Source of the DNA: an uncultured Bacteroidales bacterium
GTDB taxonomy: Bacteria; Bacteroidota; Bacteroidia; Bacteroidales; Lentimicrobiaceae
Direction of reading: 5' to 3'
DNA length: 5,266 nucleotides
Assembly (NCBI GenBank): GCA_937864935.1
Contig: CALMDN010000383.1
Coordinates: 1-5,266 of the forward strand
Below are positions 1 to 5,266 of the stretch, piece after piece (the first letter of the stretch is position 1; each line of letters starts with the position of its first letter). The translations under genes were made by a program, and so were the position numbers. The notes below the pieces were generated by a model that saw only the letters and a program-made list of their open reading frames with translations, was not told the DNA's origin and did not search any database.

Positions 1-2353
1 CGATGGCATGACCAATCCATCCGATATCATAGGAGTCGGAAATGTATTCATCGCTGTTGAATTTTTCGAGCTTGTTGCTGTTTATGCTGAAGGTGAGTAT
101 GGAGTTCCATTCAAACTTCGCCTTTTTAACCGGCACGCCCCTGAGCGAGAGTTCAACCCCGCGGTTACTGATGGTACCGACATTGGCAAACTTGATATTT
201 ACCAGGTTGGGAGGCACCGACACAGAATAGGAATACAGCAGGTCGGAACTCTTGCGGTAATAGAAATCCAGCGATCCGCTCAGTCTGTTTTTCAGGGTTG
301 AAAAATCGATCCCGGCGTTGACCTCGGATTTCTTTTCCCAGCGCAGATCCGGGTTGGGGTTGGTAGCAGGCTGGTAGGTGTTGATCCACTCGTTGTTGTA
401 ATAGATGTAACCAGCTCGTTTAAGCAGCAGCAGCGACTGGTAGCTGTCGATTTCCTGATTCCCGGTTACGCCGTAGCCTACCCTGAGTTTCAGGTCGTTG
501 ATCCAGGTGATGTCTTTGAGAAACTTCTCCCTGTTCATTCGCCAGCCGAAACTGGCAGCAGGAAACCAGCCCCATTTGTGGTTTTCGCCAAATCGGGAAG
601 AACCTTCGCGCCGCACCGATAAGGAGGTCAGAAACCGGTCGTCGATGTTGTACATCACCCTTCCGAAAAAGGCAATGAGTCTGTTCTTGCTTCTGTAAGA
701 ACCCATTTCTGCGGTTCCTTCAGAAAGTGAACTGCCGCCCCCGATATTGTTTGCTCCGAAAATATCGGTATCGAAGCCCGAATTGATCATGTATGAATTA
801 TTGCTTTCCTCCTCTTCGAAAGAATATCCGGCCAGTGCCTGGATCACCTGTTTCTTCCAGGACCTCGTATAGTTAACGGTACTTTCGTATTGCAGATCGC
901 TGCCCCGGCCGTTACCGATTTCTGCTTCGCCTTCGGTGCCGAGACTTCCCGGATAATAGCGGGTTTTATAGGTTACCTCCTCCCAGTCGGATTTTTCGAG
1001 AGAAAGCATATTCACCCAGTTAACCGACTTACCCAGTTTGAGGGTTGCCCTTACATTGGCTCCCATATCATCGGTCTTGCCGTTTCGGGTACGTTCATTA
1101 AGCATCGCCACCGGATTGTAATAGTTCATTCCGGAGATCAGGGTATAGCCACCGGTGTAATCATTGCCCGGGTCATATACCGGAGACGTCGGGTTGCGGA
1201 TAAAGGCCTGGTAAAAAAGGTCGTAATTAGCCGGTTTGTAATTGCGCATTCCATAGCTCAGGTTGTAATCGAGGATGAGATTCCCGTCGAAAGCCTTTTG
1301 ATTGATGTTGGTTCTGAGAACGTATTTGTTTGATTCGTTATCCCTGAGCAGTCCTTCGGAAAGATCGGCGAAGAAGATGGTACGGTGCGAAAACTGATCA
1401 TCGCCACCTGAAATAGCCAGGTTGTGCTTATGGCTGAAAGGTAGTGAACGTGTAATCTCCTTAAACCAGTCGGTATTTGCCCCATACAGGCTACCGGCTT
1501 TTTCCGGGGCATATTGTTCAATGGCTTTTGTAAACAGGTCAGCAGTAAGATTTTCAACACCTCTGGGGGCTATCTGCATCGAGGAATATCCCGAATATTC
1601 TATTCTGGCAGCACCCGAAGCGGCCCTTTTGGTGGTGATGATGATCACGCCGTTTGATCCGCGGGTACCGTAAATGGCAGCTGCTGAACCATCTTTGAGC
1701 ACATCCACCGATTCAACCTCTTCGAAGCTGATGTTTTTCAGGTCAACGCCTGACACTCCATCCACGATGATCAGCGGGCCCTGCCCGGAAGTAAGCGTAT
1801 TTGTACCCCGCAACAAAATCTGATAGCCAGCCTGGGGATCAGCGCCATCGGGACGTGTGACGGATAATCCGGCAACCTTGCCCTGCAAAAGCCCCATGGC
1901 ATTGTTGAAGGCCCCCTTGTTGAATTCTTCCGCCTTTACCGAGGCAATCGATCCGGTGATTTCCTTTTTTGTCGTCAAACCATAACCTATCACCACCAGT
2001 TCATTCAGTGATTCCACGGAAGTTTTAAGCAGAACATTCATCGTGGATTGCGAACCAACCTTCAGTTCAACAGTTTCGTAACCAACAAAACTGAATACGA
2101 GTACAGAACCGTTTGCAGCATCGATCGAATAAGCACCCCGGAGGTCGGTGACTGTCCCGGTCTGCGTGCCCTTAACATAAACATTCACCCCCGGCAACGA
2201 CTCCTGGGTATGGGCATCTGAAACAGTTCCGGAGATTTTTACCAGGCTGTTTACCTGAGCGGTCAGCGGATTGAAAAAAGGCAGAACGACAAGCAGCACG
2301 AACACAAGGTTTCGTAAGTGCATCGGTGATGGTTGATTTGCTTTGGTTTTCAT
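1..2353 (-). CDS. SusC/RagA-family TonB-linked outer membrane transporter, 3' end cut by window edge
   Basis: This is a TonB-dependent outer-membrane importer that would normally work with a SusD-like lipoprotein to take up a sugar or glycoconjugate. The frame is open for about 784 codons to the window edge; SusC proteins are usually about 1000 residues, so roughly the last quarter of the barrel is missing. In order, numbered from the 2353 start: signal peptide (1-33, ending LTAQ); carboxypeptidase-regulatory-like beta domain (about 38-112, with SGTVSDA and SFVGYETVEL); the SusC hallmark LVVIGYG (119-125); a TonB plug (about 128-245) with LQGKVAGLSV, LLRGTNT, PLIIVDGV and AIYGTRGSNGVIIITTKR; then barrel strands including GSSRFGENHKWGWFP (near 582) and GYGVTGNQEI (near 625). 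No STN domain precedes the plug, so FecI/FecR-type signalling is unlikely. An in-frame ATG at 2323 would remove ten residues; I prefer 2353 for its basic N-terminus and its closeness to rbsK. The family is certain, but the substrate is inferred only from the neighbouring ribokinase. Confidence 0.95.
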   Translation of the reverse strand, partial: MKTKANQPSPMHLRNLVFVLLVVLPFFNPLTAQVNSLVKISGTVSDAHTQESLPGVNVYVKGTQTGTVTDLRGAYSIDAANGSVLVFSFVGYETVELKVGSQSTMNVLLKTSVESLNELVVIGYGLTTKKEITGSIASVKAEEFNKGAFNNAMGLLQGKVAGLSVTRPDGADPQAGYQILLRGTNTLTSGQGPLIIVDGVSGVDLKNISFEEVESVDVLKDGSAAAIYGTRGSNGVIIITTKRAASGAARIEYSGYSSMQIAPRGVENLTADLFTKAIEQYAPEKAGSLYGANTDWFKEITRSLPFSHKHNLAISGGDDQFSHRTIFFADLSEGLLRDNESNKYVLRTNINQKAFDGNLILDYNLSYGMRNYKPANYDLFYQAFIRNPTSPVYDPGNDYTGGYTLISGMNYYNPVAMLNERTRNGKTDDMGANVRATLKLGKSVNWVNMLSLEKSDWEEVTYKTRYYPGSLGTEGEAEIGNGRGSDLQYESTVNYTRSWKKQVIQALAGYSFEEEESNNSYMINSGFDTDIFGANNIGGGSSLSEGTAEMGSYRSKNRLIAFFGRVMYNIDDRFLTSLSVRREGSSRFGENHKWGWFPAASFGWRMNREKFLKDITWINDLKLRVGYGVTGNQEIDSYQSLLLLKRAGYIYYNNEWINTYQPATNPNPDLRWEKKSEVNAGIDFSTLKNRLSGSLDFYYRKSSDLLYSYSVSVPPNLVNIKFANVGTISNRGVELSLRGVPVKKAKFEWNSILTFSINSNKLEKFNSDEYISDSYDIGWIGHAI
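2255..2353 (-). other. Sec signal peptide of the SusC-like protein
   Basis: Residues 1-33 of the transporter form an export signal: a lysine- and arginine-containing start (MKTKANQ, then MHLRN), a hydrophobic core (LVFVLLVVLPFF, about residues 16-27) and a probable cleavage site after LTAQ. No lipobox cysteine is present, so cleavage by signal peptidase I is expected. The core is intact whichever of the two in-frame ATG codons (2353 or 2323) is used; the 2353 start gives a longer n-region than average. Confidence 0.8.
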
Positions 2354-2372
2354 TTCCTTTTAATTTGGCTGG

Positions 2373-3287
2373 TTATTCAAGCGATGACAATTCAGAACGA
2401 TGGGGGATTGAAGACTGGGCGCCCATGCGTGTAACCGTGATTGCAGATGCCTTTGCAGCCATTTCTACGGCTTCAGTCACTGTTTTTCCTTCTGACAGGC
2501 CAACGCAGATGGTTCCGCAGAAAACATCTCCGGCAGCTGTGGTATCCACTGCATCCACTTTTACGGCTTCCACAAAGTGAACTTCATGATGCTGTTTGAT
2601 GAGGGCCCCCTGTGAACCAAGGGTAATGATCACAATATCAACCCCTTTTGCGCTGATAATATCGGCGGCTTGAATAGCTGTCTGCCGGTCGGTAACCTTG
2701 ATGCCCGAAAGAATTTCTGCTTCACTTTTGTTCGGAATAAGAATGTACACGTTTTTCAGCAGTTTATCAGAAAGAGCCCGTGCAGGTGCCGGATTCAGAA
2801 TCACTTTTATTCCTCTGCGGCTGGCCATCTCAGCTACATACTCCACTGTATCAATGGGTATTTCAAGCTGCATCAACACAATGCCGGCATTCACAATGGC
2901 TTCAGCCGCGGTATCAATATCGGCTGGCGAAAGCGATGCATTGGCTCCGGATGCTACCACGATGCAGTTTTCGCCGAATGAGTCAACCGTTATCAGGGCA
3001 ACTCCTGAGGGGTTTTTCGGATCGGAAAAAATGTAATCTGTTTTTATGTTTTCAGTATTGTAGAGCATTACCGACTGTTTTCCGAAAACATCATTTCCGG
3101 TTTTTGAAATCAGGGTAACATTTCCGCCCATTCGTGCAGCGGCTACTGCCTGATTGGCTCCCTTGCCTCCCGGATTCATAAAAAATGTCCCTCCCAGTAC
3201 TGTCTCCCCGGGAATCGGCAGTCTATCGGCCTTAATTACCATGTCAGTATTGCAGCTTCCAACAATCACTATACGCTTTCCTTGCAT
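2373..3287 (-). CDS. rbsK: Ribokinase (PfkB/carbohydrate kinase family)
   Basis: This cytoplasmic kinase transfers phosphate from ATP to D-ribose, giving ribose-5-phosphate for the pentose phosphate pathway and nucleotide synthesis. The product is 304 residues, close to the 309 of E. coli RbsK. Visible motifs are the N-terminal strand and sugar-contact turn VIVGSCNTDMV (7-17); PfkB signature 1, GGKGANQAVAAARMG (40-54); LMQLEIP with Glu142, matching the ribose-contact Glu of E. coli; NPAPAR (165-170); IPNKSEAE (184-191), the phosphate/Mg region; and PfkB signature 2, DTTAAGD (248-254), whose last Asp is the expected catalytic base. All key residues are present. An in-frame ATG at 3323 would add 12 residues (starting MHRFAATQ) that the family lacks and would cover the candidate promoter, so I chose 3287. 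The stop lies 19 bases before the susC start, implying co-transcription. Other PfkB sugar kinases are possible, but the ribose-type motifs fit best. Confidence 0.93.
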   Translation of the reverse strand: MQGKRIVIVGSCNTDMVIKADRLPIPGETVLGGTFFMNPGGKGANQAVAAARMGGNVTLISKTGNDVFGKQSVMLYNTENIKTDYIFSDPKNPSGVALITVDSFGENCIVVASGANASLSPADIDTAAEAIVNAGIVLMQLEIPIDTVEYVAEMASRRGIKVILNPAPARALSDKLLKNVYILIPNKSEAEILSGIKVTDRQTAIQAADIISAKGVDIVIITLGSQGALIKQHHEVHFVEAVKVDAVDTTAAGDVFCGTICVGLSEGKTVTEAVEMAAKASAITVTRMGAQSSIPHRSELSSLE

Positions 3288-3310
3288 AAAATCAGATTTT
3301 TGTGTCGCAG

Positions 3311-3318
3311 CAAATCTA
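3311..3318 (-). promoter_or_regulatory. Candidate Bacteroidota -7 element for rbsK-susC
   Basis: On the minus strand this reads TAGATTTG, an exact match to the Bacteroidota -7 consensus TAnnTTTG. Transcription would begin near 3304, leaving a leader of about 17 bases before the rbsK ATG at 3287. A TTG that could act as the -33 element lies 24 bases upstream, somewhat farther than the usual spacing of about 19-23, after a run of T residues. The match is short and in AT-rich DNA, so it is only a candidate. Confidence 0.4.
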
Positions 3319-3418
3319 TGCATAACAAAATACGAAAAAAATCAATAATTAACATTTTTCGGTAATTATAAATCGTTATTTTTTTTGTCACTCCATTTTT
3401 ATACGCTGTATTATAAGT

Positions 3419-3433
3419 AATTATGAAATAATT
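3419..3433. repeat. Short perfect inverted repeat, possible operator
   Basis: AATTAT and ATAATT arms flank a GAA spacer, giving a perfect 6+3+6 inverted repeat near the middle of the divergent intergenic region. Symmetric sites of this kind can bind dimeric regulators. The arms are pure A/T in an A/T-rich context, so chance is a serious alternative. Related half-sites occur at 3345-3350, 3364-3369 and 3467-3472. Confidence 0.3.
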
Positions 3434-3469
3434 CATCATCAAATATCACCCATTTTCAGTATTTTTAAT

Positions 3470-3477
3470 TATTTTTG
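3470..3477 (+). promoter_or_regulatory. Candidate Bacteroidota -7 element for the helical-protein gene
   Basis: The sequence TATTTTTG matches the Bacteroidota -7 consensus TAnnTTTG. Initiation about seven bases downstream (near 3484) would give a leader of about 47 bases before the ATG at 3531. No clear -33 TTG is seen at the expected distance, and the surroundings are T-rich, so support is moderate at best. No Shine-Dalgarno sequence precedes the ATG, which is common in this phylum. Confidence 0.35.
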
Positions 3478-3530
3478 TTGTTAAACTTTTATGCAGGGCA
3501 TTCTACCTGTTTGTTAAACCCTTTCACATC

Positions 3531-5099
3531 ATGTCGAAATTCCACTCTCTGGTACAGATGGTTCATTCCATGACAATGGCCGAAAAGAAGGCATTCCGCA
3601 CCCGGTCGTACAGGAAGAAAACCACGCCAGGATACCTGAAGCTTTACAATACGATTGTTGAGAGTCCGAACCTGCCTCCCGCACAGATAAAGGCTTCTTT
3701 TCTTGCCGGATGCCCTGAAGCTACGTTTGAAACCTCAGTAAAATACCTGCTCGATCTTCTGCTCGACACCATGCTTGAACTGCGTCGCGACCAGGATAGC
3801 TTCTATATGCTCTTCAATAAAATTCTTAAAGCGCGTATTCTCTACGAGAAATCTCTCTTCGATGAATGCTTCGAGCTTTTAAATATTGTCATGCTTCAGG
3901 CTGAAAAGTATGAAAATTTCTATGCGCTGCTGCTTGCAGAGAGACTTGAACTTGAGTACCTGCTGGCGCTAAACTTTCCCAATCTCAGCGAGAAGGAGAT
4001 TCTGAAAAAACAATACCGCATCACCGAGTCTATCAATTACCTGCGAAAAATCAACGAACAATCCTCGTTGTACGAAATCCTGAAGCATCGGGTGGTAAAT
4101 AAAGGCTATGCCCGATCGCAGAAACAAAAGAATGAGCTGAACGATTTAATATTCAGCGAATTGAGTATTGTGGCTTCTTTCGGTCCAGAGAATTTTGAAA
4201 TCAGCAAGCTCCATCAGTTGTTCCAGTCAAATTACCTGATCAGTGTGGGTGATTTCAAGTCGGCGCTCCGGTCGTTTTACGAACTCAATAACCTGTTTGA
4301 GGCCAACAAACACCTGTGGAGTACGCCGCCAGTGTACTACCTGCACACACTCGAAGGAGTACTCGAGAGCCTCAGAAGCATCCACAATTACGAGGGCATG
4401 ACCTACTTTACCGAACAGCTGAATAAAATAAACACGAGTTCTGTTGACTTCAGGATAAATCTTACCTGCATTTCGTTTCTGTACGAATTGTTCCCGCTGA
4501 TTGACCGGGGCGACTTCGCGGCGGCTGCCGCGCTTAAGGCGGCCTATCAGGAAAAACTATATGATAAGATGAATCTGCTCAGCAGGGCCCGTCAGGCTGA
4601 ACTCACCCTGTACACCACCCTGATCTACTTCGGGAACGCGAATTATCAGAAGGCGCATAAATTTCTCAGTCAGATCATCATTCAAGGCAAAAACTACTAT
4701 TACCTCCCGCTGTACAGAACCATAAGACTTGTTAACCTGATGATTCTCTTTCAATCTGGCGATTTCGACCTGATCAGGTATGAAATCAGATCAGTGAACC
4801 GAAGCCTTTCCGGAAATGATAAAGGATATAAAATCGAGCACCTGTTACTCAGGTTTTTTGTGAAACCCTTACCCACGCTGGTTAAAGACCGTAAGAAGCT
4901 CTGGGTTAAAATCAACAGGGAGCTTGAAGAAATCAAGAAGGATGTTTTCGAGCAACAGGTGCTGAGGATTTTCGATTTTACAGCTTGGATTGAGTCCCGC
5001 TTACTTCAGACCTCGCTTTCGGAGATTCTGAGGGCCAGAACCCAACAGCGCAGGCCTGAATTACTTCAGGAACCTTCCGGTGTTCAATCCGGGCTTTAA
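3531..5099 (+). CDS. Uncharacterised 522-residue helical (TPR-like) protein
   Basis: I do not recognise a named family with confidence. The start (MSKFHSLVQMVHSMTMAEKKAF) recalls a group of Bacteroidota hypothetical proteins that open with a short helix ending in a 'SEKR/AEKK' motif, followed by YLKLYN (35-40) and then alpha-helical repeats. The protein appears cytoplasmic: no signal peptide, lipobox or membrane segment is visible. It is rich in Leu, Tyr, Glu and Lys, with long amphipathic helices throughout. Turn motifs of TPR type recur: GDFKSALRSFYEL (240), GDFAAAAALKAAY (327), GNANYQKAHKFL (368) and GDFDLIRYEIRSV (410). The last three are spaced about 41-42 residues apart and the first two about twice that, which suggests a MalT-like or TPR-like solenoid. 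No catalytic motif is apparent, so a scaffold or protein-interaction role is the most that can be inferred. It is transcribed divergently from rbsK, stands alone on its strand, and its stop is three bases from that of a convergent gene. The ATG at 3531 is the first in the long frame. Confidence 0.9.
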   Translation: MSKFHSLVQMVHSMTMAEKKAFRTRSYRKKTTPGYLKLYNTIVESPNLPPAQIKASFLAGCPEATFETSVKYLLDLLLDTMLELRRDQDSFYMLFNKILKARILYEKSLFDECFELLNIVMLQAEKYENFYALLLAERLELEYLLALNFPNLSEKEILKKQYRITESINYLRKINEQSSLYEILKHRVVNKGYARSQKQKNELNDLIFSELSIVASFGPENFEISKLHQLFQSNYLISVGDFKSALRSFYELNNLFEANKHLWSTPPVYYLHTLEGVLESLRSIHNYEGMTYFTEQLNKINTSSVDFRINLTCISFLYELFPLIDRGDFAAAAALKAAYQEKLYDKMNLLSRARQAELTLYTTLIYFGNANYQKAHKFLSQIIIQGKNYYYLPLYRTIRLVNLMILFQSGDFDLIRYEIRSVNRSLSGNDKGYKIEHLLLRFFVKPLPTLVKDRKKLWVKINRELEEIKKDVFEQQVLRIFDFTAWIESRLLQTSLSEILRARTQQRRPELLQEPSGVQSGL

Positions 5100-5102
5100 C
5101 AA

Positions 5103-5266
5103 TCAGTGTACTACAAAGGCTCCGGCTCCTTCGCCATTTGCAACCCGGTAAGCATAAACACCGGCTGCAAGCCCCTCAAGCGAAAGCTGAATGCTGCTGT
5201 AATCCGGCCCCAGACGAAGTGTTTTTACCACCTGACCGCCGGTGTTGCTGATGATCATCTCCCCTT
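5103..5266 (-). CDS. C-terminal end of a protein with a T9SS type A (Por) sorting domain, 5' part off the window
   Basis: Only the last 53 residues and the TGA stop are present; the gene enters from the right edge. The visible part reads as the C-terminal sorting domain recognised by the type IX secretion system: a beta strand with a turn (MIISNTGGQVVKTLRL, compare the family pattern 'IYNxxGQLVKxx'), a middle strand (YSSIQLSLEGL), the characteristic LAAGVYAYRV ('LxxGxYxYxI') and a short final strand (GAFVVH). In this family the domain directs export across the outer membrane and is then removed, leaving cargo secreted or surface-attached. The final residues lack the common lysine-rich ending. 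The cargo (enzyme, adhesin or other) cannot be told from this fragment. It converges on the helical-protein gene with a three-base gap. Confidence 0.8.
   Translation of the reverse strand, partial: GEMIISNTGGQVVKTLRLGPDYSSIQLSLEGLAAGVYAYRVANGEGAGAFVVH

Larger units (their letters stand above)
3288..3530. other. AT-rich divergent intergenic region
   Basis: This stretch separates the rbsK-susC operon from the divergent helical-protein gene and must hold the promoters of both. It is far richer in A and T than the flanking genes. Besides the two candidate -7 elements, it contains a perfect short inverted repeat (3419-3433), a looser inverted pair CGAAAAA/TTTTTCG (3333-3339 and 3355-3361), and several copies of AATTAT or its complement. 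No credible protein-coding gene, tRNA or riboswitch was recognised. It is the natural place for an operator controlling the ribokinase operon, but no known regulator motif could be assigned. Confidence 0.7.

Noticed and set aside
890..1333. Plus-strand open frame of 147 codons
   Set aside because: It lies wholly antisense to the well-supported SusC frame, and its translation shows no recognisable motif.
1258..1560. Minus-strand open frame of 100 codons in a second frame inside susC
   Set aside because: It is an out-of-frame shadow. The SusC frame continues without a stop or frameshift through the same bases, including the A-run at 1213-1218, so there is no sign of a broken gene.
2670..3118. 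Three overlapping plus-strand open frames opposite rbsK
   Set aside because: They are antisense to a ribokinase with all its family motifs and have no domain signal or start context of their own.
3491..3517. Eight-codon open frame (MQGILPVC then stop) in the leader of the helical-protein gene
   Set aside because: It is too short to separate from chance, has no ribosome-binding signal, and shows neither an attenuator hairpin nor a run of regulatory codons.
4557..4936. Two minus-strand open frames inside the helical-protein gene
   Set aside because: They are antisense shadows of a long intact coding frame and lack recognisable features.
5106..5160. GC-rich repeats (ggctccggctcc and nearby) as a terminator hairpin
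   Set aside because: The arms do not form a continuous stem and no T-tract follows on either strand; the bases are explained by the coding sequence of the T9SS domain.

Overview
The window looks like a chromosomal segment of a Bacteroidota bacterium. The evidence is a SusC/RagA-type TonB-dependent outer-membrane transporter, a C-terminal type IX secretion (Por) sorting domain, a TAnnTTTG-like promoter element and start codons without clear Shine-Dalgarno sequences. Genus or family cannot be fixed from the sequence; free-living or gut Bacteroidales-like lineages would all fit.

Layout. Positions 1-2353 (minus strand) hold the first ~784 codons of a SusC-like transporter; its C-terminal barrel and any SusD partner lie off the left edge. 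Immediately upstream on the same strand, with a 19-base gap, is a complete ribokinase gene (rbsK, 3287-2373). The pair reads as an operon, rbsK then susC, driven from an AT-rich intergenic region (3288-3530). That region also carries the putative promoter of a divergent plus-strand gene (3531-5099), which encodes a 522-residue, largely helical, TPR-like protein of unknown function. Three bases after its stop codon, on the opposite strand, is the stop of a gene that runs off the right edge (5266-5103). Its last 53 residues look like a T9SS type A sorting domain.

How the genes fit together. RbsK phosphorylates ribose to ribose-5-phosphate in the cytoplasm, and the SusC protein is a TonB-driven importer in the outer membrane. 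Their tight coupling suggests the start of a ribose- or nucleoside-scavenging polysaccharide-utilization-type locus, comparable in logic to the rbs locus of Bacteroides thetaiotaomicron. This is inference from gene order, because the diagnostic downstream genes (SusD, nucleoside hydrolase, permease) are outside the window. The helical protein and the T9SS-exported protein have no evident connection to this pathway.

No tRNA, rRNA, CRISPR, insertion sequence or strong intrinsic terminator was recognised. The least explained element is the 522-residue helical protein. I see no convincing evidence of a wholly new system here.
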